A DNA stretch of 64,000 nt from Embleya scabrispora (lineage in GTDB: Bacteria; Actinomycetota; Actinomycetes; Streptomycetales; Streptomycetaceae): the NCBI RefSeq assembly GCF_002024165.1, contig NZ_MWQN01000001.1, positions 5,890,001-5,954,000 on the forward strand. Reading direction: 5' to 3'. The notes beneath the pieces are model-generated. The model made no database searches and had not been told where the DNA came from. It worked only from the letters and a program-made list of their open reading frames with translations. Of this stretch, positions 47,541 to 55,456 are shown in pieces (position 1 is the first letter of the stretch; each line of letters opens with the position of its first letter). The translations under genes were made by a program, and so were the position numbers.

Positions 47541-48802
47541 CGTCGCGCGCTCCCTTCGGGGCAGAGCAGGCGGTCGGTGAGTTGTTGCACGGCCACCTCG
47601 GCGCGCAGGCCGTGTTCGTCGTCCGTGTAGGTGCCGTTGGCCACGATCACCACGCCGCGCCGGCCGTGCTCGGTGACGCCGACGCGGATCTTGGAGCCCT
47701 CGACGTCCCCGCCGTGGCCCCAGCGATACCCGCCGCACGGCAGCGGTTGGCGCATCAGGCCGAGACCGCACCGCACGCCCGGCATCACCTGCTCGAAGTC
47801 GGGCGGCATCGGTACGGTCTCGCGCATCAGCGCGAGGTGTGCCGGCGGGAGCAGCCGGCCGCGCAGCAGCGCGGTGAAGAAGCGCTCCAAGTCGGCGTGC
47901 GTGGTGACCAGTTCGCCGGCGGCGTCGGCCCAGGACATGGTGCGTACGGTCGTGTCCACCCACTGGTCCCGGTCCGGGAAGCGGTGGTACGAGTGGGCGT
48001 ACGGCGCGGGCAGGGTCGGGTCGTCGCCGGGGGCGTGTGTGCCGGTGAGGCCGAGCGGGCGAAGGACCCGGGCGCGCACCTCCTCGGCCCAGTGTCGCCC
48101 GGTGATCCGCTCGATGATCATCCCGGCCAGGACATAATTGGTGTTCGAGTACTCCCAGTTCGGCGCCGGGTCGTCGGGTGCGGCGGGCGGGAAGCTCGGC
48201 GGGAACCGCAGCGCGGCGGCGACGAGCTCGGCCGGCCCCGTGTGGCGAAACCGCAGCCGCTCGAAGTCGGCGGCGGTGTCGCCGAGTTCGTTGCTGTAAT
48301 TGTGCAGTCCACTGGTGTGACCCAGCAGGTTGCGCACGCTCACCCGGCGCCCGTCGTTGCCGTTGCCGGCCACCAAGCCCGGCAACCACCGGTCCACCGA
48401 GTCGGTGAGCGACAACCGCCGCTCGGCGACCAGTTGCAGGACGACCGTGGCCACGAACGCCTTGGTGGCACTGCCCGCCCGCAAGGCGCCGCCGCGCGGC
48501 ATCGGTTGCCCGGTACGCAGGTCGCCGGGTCCGGCGCTTGCCTCGATCCGTTCGGATCCGTCCCGGAGCAGGATCGCGACATTGACGTAGCCACCCTCGC
48601 GAAGCAGCCACTCCGCCTCCCGGCGCAGTCGCGCACCGCCCGCCTGTGCCCCGTGCGCGGCAGTGGCGGTGGCAGTGGCGGCAGCGGCGGCGGGCGCGGT
48701 GGCGACCACGGCGGACCCGGCCAGCGTGACGGCCAGTACGCAGCACCGGCGACGGGTCACGGCGGTGGGATTTCCGGGCAGGTGGATCGTATTCGGGAAC
48801 AC
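47537..48802 (-). CDS. exported class C-type serine hydrolase, paralogue of the next gene
   Basis: A 421-residue exported hydrolase. The start is GTG at 48800-48802, preceded by GAGGAG; it leads after some 15 residues into an Ala-rich signal segment (RRRCCVLAVTLAGSAVVATA). Catalytic motifs are SxxK in GSATKAF, YxN in YSNTNY and a third box in WGHGGDVEG. It differs from its paralogue chiefly in the region between these boxes (HTSGLHNYSNELGDTAADF), which lines the substrate pocket, so the two may have different substrates. It is the first gene of the pair. Expression signals beyond the ribosome site could not be seen. Confidence 0.85.
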   Translation of the reverse strand: MFPNTIHLPGNPTAVTRRRCCVLAVTLAGSAVVATAPAAAAATATATAAHGAQAGGARLRREAEWLLREGGYVNVAILLRDGSERIEASAGPGDLRTGQPMPRGGALRAGSATKAFVATVVLQLVAERRLSLTDSVDRWLPGLVAGNGNDGRRVSVRNLLGHTSGLHNYSNELGDTAADFERLRFRHTGPAELVAAALRFPPSFPPAAPDDPAPNWEYSNTNYVLAGMIIERITGRHWAEEVRARVLRPLGLTGTHAPGDDPTLPAPYAHSYHRFPDRDQWVDTTVRTMSWADAAGELVTTHADLERFFTALLRGRLLPPAHLALMRETVPMPPDFEQVMPGVRCGLGLMRQPLPCGGYRWGHGGDVEGSKIRVGVTEHGRRGVVIVANGTYTDDEHGLRAEVAVQQLTDRLLCPEGSARR

Positions 48803-48948
48803 GCCGACTCCTCGGGGACGCACGGGTATCCCCCGAGGGTCCCGCCCGACGGGATGCCGCAACGACCGTGCGGGCACCCGAACCGGCAGGGGTGGAGCCC
48901 GGTGCGCGGAGGTGGGGTCAACCGAACCGGGCGGGTTAGAGTCGGGGC

Positions 48949-49326
48949 ATGGCAACAGACGAGGGGACGACCGTTCGGGTCGACAGTTGGATCTGGTCGG
49001 TGCGGCTGACCAAGACCCGCTCGCTTGCCGCCGCGGCCTGCAAGGCCGGGCACGTGCGGGTCAACGGGGACAAGGTCAAGCCCGCGCAGACCGTCAAGGT
49101 CGGGGACGAGGTGCGGGTGCGCGTGGACGGCTACGAGCGGATCGTCGTGGTCAAGCGCATCGTGCGCAAGCGGGTCGGCCCGCCGGTGGCCGCCGAGTGC
49201 CTGACCGACAACAGCCCGCCGCGTCCGCCTCGGGACGAGGTCCTGATGGTTCCCCAACGCGACCGCGGCACGGGCCGCCCGACCAAGCGCGACCGCCGCC
49301 TCCTGGAGCAGTTCCGCGAGCACTGA
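48949..49326 (+). CDS. S4-domain RNA-binding protein (Hsp15/HslR-like)
   Basis: A 125-residue protein with an N-terminal S4 fold at about residues 10-70: VDSWIWSVRLTKTRSLAAAACKAGHVRVNGDKVKPAQTVKVGD has the helix-hairpin pattern of S4 domains. The basic C-terminus (RGTGRPTKRDRRLLEQF) is what Hsp15-type proteins use to bind rRNA. Hsp15 rescues stalled large ribosomal subunits after heat stress; that role is inferred by similarity. GTCGGGGC precedes the ATG. It faces the amino-acid permease gene, with a bidirectional terminator in the 48 bases between. Confidence 0.88.
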   Translation: MATDEGTTVRVDSWIWSVRLTKTRSLAAAACKAGHVRVNGDKVKPAQTVKVGDEVRVRVDGYERIVVVKRIVRKRVGPPVAAECLTDNSPPRPPRDEVLMVPQRDRGTGRPTKRDRRLLEQFREH

Positions 49327-49336
49327 CCGATGGCGC

Positions 49337-49366
49337 GGTGGGCCCACCGAGCGGAGTGGGCCCACC
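49337..49366. terminator. bidirectional terminator between converging genes
   Basis: GGTGGGCCCAC (49337-49347) pairs perfectly with GTGGGCCCACC (49356-49366) around an eight-base loop. Each arm is itself nearly palindromic, so it works on either strand. It lies between the stops of the S4 gene and the permease gene. Confidence 0.75.
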
Positions 49367-49374
49367 CACGCGGG

Positions 49375-51057
49375 TCAGAGCGCGGTGGGTCCCGAGGGTC
49401 CCTCGCTCTTCCCCGACCCAGCAGACCCAGTCGACCCGGCAGACCCAGCAGACCCAGTCGTCCCCGGAGACCCCGCCGTCCCCACCCACTCGACCACGGC
49501 GTCCCGCGGTGCCACCGCGCGCGGCAGCGTCTCGCCGCGGAAGAACGACGGCGCGACGAACCGGTACCCGAGCATGAGCACGGCGCCGAGCAACAGTGCG
49601 CCGATCCCGGTCAGGAACACCCCGCCGAGCTGCCAGTGCGGCGCGAACGGCAGGCTCCAGTACGTCGTGCCGTAGTCCTTGTCCGAGTAGACATAGCAGG
49701 CGTCGACGAAGAAGTACGCCAGCAGCGCGCCGCCGAGCCCCGGCATGATGCCCTTGGTGAGCAGGTCGCGCCGGCTGCGGGTGAGCACGCGCCGGTGGTA
49801 CCAGACGCAGGCGAAGCCGGTGATGCCGTAGTAGAACGCGATGGCCAGGCCGATCGAACCGATGGAGTCGGTCAGGACGTTCGTGCTGACTCGGGTGATC
49901 GCCACGTAGAAGGCCACCGACGCGATCCCCATGCCGACCGTGGACCAGGTCGGCACCTGGTTGCGGGTGTGCACACGCGCGAACTTCGCCGGGATGGCCC
50001 GGTGCGCGGCCATCGACAGCGCGGTGCGCGCGGTCGGCAGGATGGTGGTCTGGGTGGACGCCGCCGACGAGGTCAGCACCATGAACACCAGCAACTTGGC
50101 CATGAACCAGCCGAATCCGACACTGCCGAAGACGCTCGAACCGAGGCTGGACAGTACGTCCCCGGAGTTGTCCGGATTGGCCAGACCGTTGCCGGTGTCG
50201 CCGGCGCCCGCGAAGGACAGCGCCGAGGTGCTGATCAGGACGTAGATCAGGAGGAGCAGGACGGTCGAGATCACCGCGGCCCGGCCGGGGGTGCGCGCGG
50301 AGTCCGCGGTCTCCTCGTTGATCGACACGGCCGTGTCCCAGCCCCAGTAGATGAACACCGCGGCCAGGACGCCCTTCGTCAGCGCGTCGACGGAGTCGAT
50401 CTCGAACGGGTCGAACCAGGACCACGCGACGTGGACCGAGCCGTCCGGGGCGTTGCCGAGGTAGACCTTCCAGAGCGCGGTGAGGCCGAGGGCGACCAGG
50501 ACCACGATCTCGATGGTCAGCAGTACCTTCTGCAGGTTGGCGGACAGTTCGATGCCGACGTAGCAGATCCAGGTCATCAGGACGATCCAGACGACGCCCG
50601 CGAAGGTGGTCCAGAACGTGTCCTCGGCGAGGCCGTGGGCGCCGACCAGTTGGAAGCCGTACTGGCCGGCGATCTGCGCGAGGTTGGCCATCACGACGAC
50701 GTCCGCGACGATGATCGCCCAACCGCCCATCCAGCCGGTCATCGGGCCGAACGTGCGCGATCCCCAGGTGAAGGTGGTGCCGCAGTCCGGGTTGTCCTCG
50801 TTCAGTTCCTTGTAGCCGTAGGCGATCAGGAACATCGGGACGAAGGCCAGGACCATGACGATCGGCGATTGCAGGCCGACGCCCGCGACGATGATGCCGA
50901 GGGTGGCGGCCAGGCTGTAGGCCGGTGCGGTGGAGGCGAGCCCGATCACGACGCTGGACGCGAGGCCCAGGGCGCCGGTCTTGAGGCCCTTCTCGCCGGC
51001 TGCGCGACGCAGGGGCGGTTCGGGCGAGGAGGGTCTTGCGGGGTCGGTGGAGACCAT
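49375..51057 (-). CDS. APC-superfamily amino-acid permease
   Basis: A 560-residue transporter with about 12 membrane segments. Helix 1 carries GLASSVVIGLASTAPAYSLA, and later come NPDCGTTFTWGSRTFGPMTGW and FIYWGWDTAVSINEETADS, both typical of the amino acid-polyamine-organocation family (the long-chain actinomycete branch). It would import an amino acid or amine with protons; the substrate is not predictable from the sequence. The C-terminus is a Gly/Ser/Thr-rich low-complexity tail encoded by a nine-base tandem repeat. The ATG at 51055-51057 follows a purine-rich stretch (AGGACAGGACGG). A short hairpin at 51079-51095 lies in its 5' leader. It is transcribed alone. Confidence 0.85.
   Translation of the reverse strand: MVSTDPARPSSPEPPLRRAAGEKGLKTGALGLASSVVIGLASTAPAYSLAATLGIIVAGVGLQSPIVMVLAFVPMFLIAYGYKELNEDNPDCGTTFTWGSRTFGPMTGWMGGWAIIVADVVVMANLAQIAGQYGFQLVGAHGLAEDTFWTTFAGVVWIVLMTWICYVGIELSANLQKVLLTIEIVVLVALGLTALWKVYLGNAPDGSVHVAWSWFDPFEIDSVDALTKGVLAAVFIYWGWDTAVSINEETADSARTPGRAAVISTVLLLLIYVLISTSALSFAGAGDTGNGLANPDNSGDVLSSLGSSVFGSVGFGWFMAKLLVFMVLTSSAASTQTTILPTARTALSMAAHRAIPAKFARVHTRNQVPTWSTVGMGIASVAFYVAITRVSTNVLTDSIGSIGLAIAFYYGITGFACVWYHRRVLTRSRRDLLTKGIMPGLGGALLAYFFVDACYVYSDKDYGTTYWSLPFAPHWQLGGVFLTGIGALLLGAVLMLGYRFVAPSFFRGETLPRAVAPRDAVVEWVGTAGSPGTTGSAGSAGSTGSAGSGKSEGPSGPTAL
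49415..49459. repeat. nine-base tandem repeat in the permease C-terminal tail
   Basis: Five units of GACCCAGCA/GACCCAGTC, in which two unit types alternate to give an 18-base period. They encode the Gly-Ser-Ala/Thr run of the tail on the minus strand, in frame. It looks like a slippage-prone sequence. Confidence 0.8.
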
Positions 51058-51294
51058 GGCGAACCGTCCTGTCCTAGCCGGGTGGTTTACACCCGTTTGA
51101 CCGAAAACGGACCATTGCAGCAGAGGATCAGATTAGACCCCCCGGCAAGCCGCCCGGCAGCCCCGAAGGCCGGAAAAATCAAGGGAACTGATGCTGTGTC
51201 AGGCACTTGGGACGGCAGGTGTCGCGGGGTGGCGGGCCGGTTACCCTCGGCCACGAACCCGACACCGCGCGACCGCGTCGCCGCCGGGCGCCGC

Positions 51295-52524
51295 TCAGGC
51301 CGGCACCCGGGTCGCTTCGGCGGCCGAGTGCTCGGCGGCCGGGTGCTCGGCGGTCGGCTGCGCGACGTGCGCGGATGTACGCCCGCGCATGCGGGAGTCC
51401 GTCCAGGCGCTCGCCAGCGCGATCAGACCCAGCGCGACGCCGACCCACGCGACCGCGGCGTAGCCGAAGCCGGCCGCGATCACCCGGCCGCCGAGCAGTG
51501 GGCCGACGGTGATGCCGACGTTGAACGCCGCCGTGTTGGCCGCGCCGGCGAGGGTGGGGGCGTCGGACGCGATGGCGAACACCCGGGCGTTGACGGCCGG
51601 ATTGGCCGCGAAGCCGCCCACGCCGAGCAGGAAGACCAGGACGAAGGTGGCCGGCACGTGGTGTGCGGTCAGCGCGAGCAGCAGGGACACGACCACGATC
51701 GTGCCGATGCTGCCGTACAGGGTGGCGAACGGGTGTTCGTCGGCCACCCGTCCGCCGATCGTGATCCCGACCACCGCGCCCACCCCGTACCAGGACAACA
51801 CCAGCGGTACCCACGCCTCGCCGATCCCGGTGGTGTTGGTCAGCATCGTGCCGAGGTAACTGAACACCGCGACCACGGCGCCGAAACCGGCCGCCGTCGT
51901 GGTGTACGCGACCCACAGTCGCGGCCGGCGCATGGCGCGCAGTTCGGTCCGGACCGAGCGCGGCGCCTCGTCCGTGGTGTGGCCGCCGGGCAGGACCGCG
52001 TATACCGCGACCGTGCTCAGCGCGGTGAGCAGGGCGACCGCCCAGAAGGCCGCGCGCCAGCCGGCCCAATTGCCGATCATGGTGCCGAGCGGAAGGCCGA
52101 CCACGGTGGCCAGGGACAACCCGCCCGCGACCACCGCCATCGCCTTGGCCCGCGCGTTCGGGGCGACCAGGCCGATGGCGGTGACGGCCGCCACCGCCCA
52201 GAAGCCGGCGTAGGCGATGGCGCTGACCACGCGGGTGGCGAGAATCAGCCAGTAGCCGGGGGCGAGCGCGCCGACCACGTGGCCCAGGACGAACACGCTC
52301 TGGAAGGCGATCAGGGCGGTACGTCGCGGCCAGTGCAGGGTGAGTACGGCGAGCAGGGGCGCGCCGATGACCATGCCGACGGCGAAGGCCGAGATCAGCA
52401 GCCCGGCGTCGGGGATGGAGACGCCGAGGTCGGCGGCCATCGTCTCCAGCAGTCCGGAGAGCATGAACTCCGAGGTGCCTTGGGCGAATATGCCGAGTCC
52501 GAGGACGTAGACGGCCAGGGGCAT
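51295..52524 (-). CDS. MFS drug-efflux transporter of the Cmx/CmlR (AraJ-like) group
   Basis: A 409-residue protein with 12 membrane segments. The N-terminus MPLAVYVLGLGIFAQGTSEFMLSGLLE is very close to the pattern of actinomycete chloramphenicol exporters (Cmx, CmlR), and the segment SIPDAGLLISAFAVGMVIGAPLLA follows as in that group. The substrate cannot be assigned without comparison; many relatives have no known drug. The C-terminal tail is short and His/Ala/Glu-rich. The ATG at 52522-52524 has GGGAG upstream. An operator-like site at 52563-52585 resembles one before the adjacent TetR gene, which suggests that the TetR protein represses this exporter. Confidence 0.82.
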   Translation of the reverse strand: MPLAVYVLGLGIFAQGTSEFMLSGLLETMAADLGVSIPDAGLLISAFAVGMVIGAPLLAVLTLHWPRRTALIAFQSVFVLGHVVGALAPGYWLILATRVVSAIAYAGFWAVAAVTAIGLVAPNARAKAMAVVAGGLSLATVVGLPLGTMIGNWAGWRAAFWAVALLTALSTVAVYAVLPGGHTTDEAPRSVRTELRAMRRPRLWVAYTTTAAGFGAVVAVFSYLGTMLTNTTGIGEAWVPLVLSWYGVGAVVGITIGGRVADEHPFATLYGSIGTIVVVSLLLALTAHHVPATFVLVFLLGVGGFAANPAVNARVFAIASDAPTLAGAANTAAFNVGITVGPLLGGRVIAAGFGYAAVAWVGVALGLIALASAWTDSRMRGRTSAHVAQPTAEHPAAEHSAAEATRVPA

Positions 52525-52562
52525 GGGGGACTCCCGAGTCGGTGGTGCGGTGTGCGTTCGCG

Positions 52563-52585
52563 TTTTGGAATGTTCGGTTCAAAAT
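52563..52585. promoter_or_regulatory. imperfect palindrome before the efflux gene, probable TetR operator
   Basis: TTTTGGAATGTTCGGTTCAAA is an imperfect inverted repeat (TTTTG...CAAAA). It shares 15 of 21 aligned bases with the site at 53254-53276, the next gene's upstream region. Confidence 0.55.
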
Positions 52586-52653
52586 CAGGGCAGACGTGGG
52601 CGCGGCCGAAGGTCGCGGCGGGCGCGCCGGGTCGGCTCGGTGTGCGCGGGTCG

Positions 52654-53235
52654 CTAGAGCGCCGCGAGTGTCGTCTCCGCGATCGCCGTCAGCCCCGCAC
52701 GGTTCACCCCGCTGCGGGCGGCGAGCCGGATTCCCGACACCGCGCCGATCACGGCGTGGGCGAGGGCGTCGGCGTCCTTGTCCCGGTCGATGTCGCCATC
52801 GAGCCGTCCGGCGTCGATCGCGGCCTTGATCGCCGCGTGCCGGCGGAGGTAGTCCCGTTCGAGCAGTGCGGTCACCTCGACGTCGCGGCCGGACAGTTCG
52901 ATCGCGGTGTTGACCACCAGGCAGCCGCGCCGGTCGCCGGGGTTGTCGGTCTCGTCGACCACGATCGTGGTCAGCAGGTCGCGGATCTTCTCGTGCACGG
53001 GCCGATCGCTCTCCAGGTTCGCCACCTGGACGCTCGTCATGTGCTCGATGTAGCGCCGCAGTGCCCGCAGGAACAGATCGCGTTTGCTGCTGAACGTGTT
53101 GTAGATGCTGCTGCGGCCGAGGCCGGTCGCGTCGCACAGGTCCTGCGTCGAGGTGGCCTCGTAGCCCGCCCGCCAGAACGCGTCGAGCGCGGCCTGGACC
53201 GCCTGTTCCTCGTCGAACTTCCGTGGTCGGGCCAT
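52654..53235 (-). CDS. TetR family regulator of the adjacent efflux gene
   Basis: A 193-residue TetR protein. The DNA-binding domain is MARPRKFDEEQAVQAALDAFW, followed by a helix pair ending SSIYNTFSSKRDLF. The C-terminal domain includes RRGCLVVNTAIELSG, which is characteristic of a large TetR subgroup that often controls MFS exporters or oxidoreductases. ATG at 53233-53235. It is transcribed in the same direction as the efflux gene, 129 bases upstream of it. Matching operator-like sites precede both genes, so self-repression with co-control of the exporter is likely. The inducer is unknown. Confidence 0.85.
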   Translation of the reverse strand: MARPRKFDEEQAVQAALDAFWRAGYEATSTQDLCDATGLGRSSIYNTFSSKRDLFLRALRRYIEHMTSVQVANLESDRPVHEKIRDLLTTIVVDETDNPGDRRGCLVVNTAIELSGRDVEVTALLERDYLRRHAAIKAAIDAGRLDGDIDRDKDADALAHAVIGAVSGIRLAARSGVNRAGLTAIAETTLAAL

Positions 53236-53253
53236 GCGGAGCACGCTAGCAGG

Positions 53254-53276
53254 TTTTGTAATGAGTGGTCCAATAA
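53254..53276. promoter_or_regulatory. operator-like site before the TetR gene
   Basis: TTTTGTAATGAGTGGTCCAA followed by TAA aligns with the site at 52563-52585 (TTTGxAATGxxxGGTxCAA). It lies 18 bases upstream of the TetR start codon and also just upstream of the divergent HEAT-repeat gene. Confidence 0.55.
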
Positions 53277-53332
53277 GGTTGATCGCCCCCGACCGTCGAC
53301 GCCGCGCGCCCGAGAGGGAAAGATTGTCGACC

Positions 53333-54574
53333 ATGGTGGAGTGGGGGCCTTTGGCCGGGCTGGACGGGATCGACTGGGCGGGTTCGGGACACGCGTACGG
53401 CTCGGCCGAGGACGTGCCGGAACAACTGCGCGCGTTGCGCTCGGCGGACGCGGGGGAGCGGGGGCGGGCGCTGGACGCGCTCTACGGCAATATCTTTCAC
53501 CAGGGCAGCCGATACGAGGCGACGGCGCACGCCGTACCGTTCCTGCTCGCGCTCGTCGCGGATCCGGGCACCCCCGATCGGGCCGAACTGGTGCACCTGC
53601 TTGCGGCGTTGGCGATCGGATTCGACGAGGTACACCTTCCCGACGGGGTGGCGATCGCCGCTTGGCGCGCGGCGGTGCGCCAGGCGCGCGCGGGGGGCGC
53701 GGAGGGGGCCAGGCGGCGGTTCGACGGGTGGATCGCGCAGGCCGACGGGGAGGCCGAACGACGCGCCCGGGAGCGGCGGCGGGACACCTTCGACTTCGAG
53801 CGGTCGTGCCGGGCGGCCGAGTACGAACTGCGCGCCTACGACGCGGTGCGCGCCGGCGTGCCGACGCTGTGCGGTGTGCTGACCGATCCGGATCCGCGGC
53901 TGCGGGCGGCGGCGGCGTACGCGGTCGGCTGGTTTCCCGAGGAGGCGCCGCGGATCCTGCCCCGGCTGCGCGACCTGCCGGCGACCGAATCGGTGCCGGG
54001 CGTCGCGGCGAACGCGATCGTGGCGATCGGCCTGCTCGGCGACGCGGCCCAGATCGCCCCGCTGCGGGCGTACCACCAGGGTGCCGACGAGCCCCTGGCC
54101 CGCTGGGCGGCGGCGACCGCACTGGCCCGCCTCGGTGCGGCCGACCTGGAGGTGATCGCCGAACTCGCAGCCTGCACGGTGGACCCGCCGGCCGACGACG
54201 AGGCGGTCCCGATGGGCTTCTTCGACGGGGATCTGCGAGCCTACGCGTCGAGCAGTCTGGCCGCCCTCGAAGCCGGCGAACTCCCGGTCGACGTACTGGA
54301 ATCGATCCTGGCCGGATTGTCCCGCACCTCCGGCCCCTCGGCCTTCGCCATCACGGACGCGGCGCTTCGCCTGGCCTTCGGCACGGAGGCGCTCGGTGCG
54401 CCGGCGCCGGCCTTCGCCGACTTGTCGGCGGCGCGGCGCCGGGTCGTGGCGACCCTGGCCGAACTGGATGTGGACACCTGGAAGTGGGTCGACTTCCGAG
54501 AGTTGCTGCGGGCGCGCGATCTGCCGGACGACCGGGCGGCGTGCCGGAGGTACGCGGGGTTGGCGCAGGACTGA
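53333..54574 (+). CDS. HEAT-repeat protein of unknown function
   Basis: A 413-residue soluble protein made almost wholly of helical pairs. HEAT-like units are visible around HAVPFLLALVADPGTPDR, then GVPTLCGVLTDPDPRLRAAAAYAVGWFPEE and VAANAIVAIGLLGD followed by EPLARWAAATALARLGA. Such solenoids are protein- or nucleic-acid-binding scaffolds; similar actinomycete proteins exist but their roles are not known to me. The ATG at 53333 is in frame with a TTG nine bases before it that sits nearer to the purine-rich AGAGGGAAAG, so the start is uncertain by three residues. It is divergent from the TetR gene and shares its control region, but no functional link is evident. Confidence 0.75.
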   Translation: MVEWGPLAGLDGIDWAGSGHAYGSAEDVPEQLRALRSADAGERGRALDALYGNIFHQGSRYEATAHAVPFLLALVADPGTPDRAELVHLLAALAIGFDEVHLPDGVAIAAWRAAVRQARAGGAEGARRRFDGWIAQADGEAERRARERRRDTFDFERSCRAAEYELRAYDAVRAGVPTLCGVLTDPDPRLRAAAAYAVGWFPEEAPRILPRLRDLPATESVPGVAANAIVAIGLLGDAAQIAPLRAYHQGADEPLARWAAATALARLGAADLEVIAELAACTVDPPADDEAVPMGFFDGDLRAYASSSLAALEAGELPVDVLESILAGLSRTSGPSAFAITDAALRLAFGTEALGAPAPAFADLSAARRRVVATLAELDVDTWKWVDFRELLRARDLPDDRAACRRYAGLAQD

Positions 54575-54592
54575 GCCCCGGCGGGGTGCGGG

Positions 54593-55243
54593 CTACTCCG
54601 TCATCGGCGCGCGCAGCGCCTCCGGGTCGGTGGCGGCCGACAGCAGGCGGGCGCGGATGGCGGTGCCGGCCCGGGTGTAGGCGTCCTCGTCGTCGTGCAG
54701 GACGCTGATGCCGTTGGCGGCTTCCAGGAACGCGATGATCTCGAAGACGAGTTGGGCCGTGTCCAGGTCCCGGTGGGCCTCGCCCCGGGATTTCGCGGCC
54801 TCGGCCTCGGCGATCAGCAGGGCGCGCCAGCCGCTCCAGGCGCCGGCCAGTGCGTCGCGGACCCGGCCCGGGCGGGCGTCGAATTCGGCGGCGGTGTTGA
54901 AGAAGAAGCAACCACCGGGGAAGACCCGGTCGCGCGAGTAGGCGATCCAGCGCTCGGTCAGCCGCCACAGCCGGACCAGGCCGGCAGGCCCCTCCATCGC
55001 CGGGGTCACCACATGGTCCACGTAGACCTCGACCGCCGCGCCGATCGCCGCGAGTTGCAATTCCTCCTTGGAACCGAAGTGGGCGAACACCCCGCTCTTG
55101 CTGATCTCCAGGTCGCTCGCGAGCCGGCCGATGGACAGGCCTTCCAGTCCCTCCATCGAGGCGATGTCGGCGGCCCGGTGGACGATCGCCTGCCGGGTGC
55201 GATCGCCCTTGCGGACTCGCCCGTCGGTCGCGGACGTGCTCAT
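54593..55243 (-). CDS. TetR family transcriptional regulator
   Basis: A 216-residue TetR protein. The helix-turn-helix covers GLSIGRLASDLEISKSGVFAHFGSKEELQLAAI, and the C-terminal domain includes the GGCFFFNTAAEFDARPG segment shared by a TetR subgroup in which that loop is conserved. ATG at 55241-55243 with AGGAGGGG just upstream. It is divergent from the alpha/beta-hydrolase gene, and the 213 bases between them contain a good -35/-10 pair and an overlapping inverted repeat. That arrangement suggests the regulator represses the hydrolase gene. The ligand may be the hydrolase substrate; this is inference. Confidence 0.85.
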   Translation of the reverse strand: MSTSATDGRVRKGDRTRQAIVHRAADIASMEGLEGLSIGRLASDLEISKSGVFAHFGSKEELQLAAIGAAVEVYVDHVVTPAMEGPAGLVRLWRLTERWIAYSRDRVFPGGCFFFNTAAEFDARPGRVRDALAGAWSGWRALLIAEAEAAKSRGEAHRDLDTAQLVFEIIAFLEAANGISVLHDDEDAYTRAGTAIRARLLSAATDPEALRAPMTE

Positions 55244-55350
55244 GACCCCTCCTGTTTCCGCCGGCCCGACCGGTCCGGCCCCTCGGGTCGGCCCGCCGCC
55301 TGCTCGGCCGACCGGCGTCGATTATCCCGCTGTCGGGCCCGCCCCCGGCC

Positions 55351-55396
55351 TTGACAGTCTTCGCCGACCTGATAAATAGTACGACCGATCGTGCAG
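55351..55396 (+). promoter_or_regulatory. sigma-70-type promoter with overlapping TetR operator
   Basis: TTGACA at 55351-55356 is a consensus -35; TAAATA at 55373-55378 lies 16 bases on as a -10. Immediately downstream, ACGACCGATCGT (55381-55392) has the arms ACGA/TCGT around four bases and would be covered by a TetR dimer. It reads towards the hydrolase gene. Confidence 0.65.
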
Positions 55397-55456
55397 TTTT
55401 GATCCGGCTGGTTGCGTCTCATCCAGGCGAACCACTCACCCAGGGGGCATGCGGAC

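Noticed and set aside
49330-54708. A 1,792-codon plus-strand open frame across the permease, efflux and TetR region
   Set aside because: It runs through four well-supported genes on both strands and encodes only low-complexity basic sequence.
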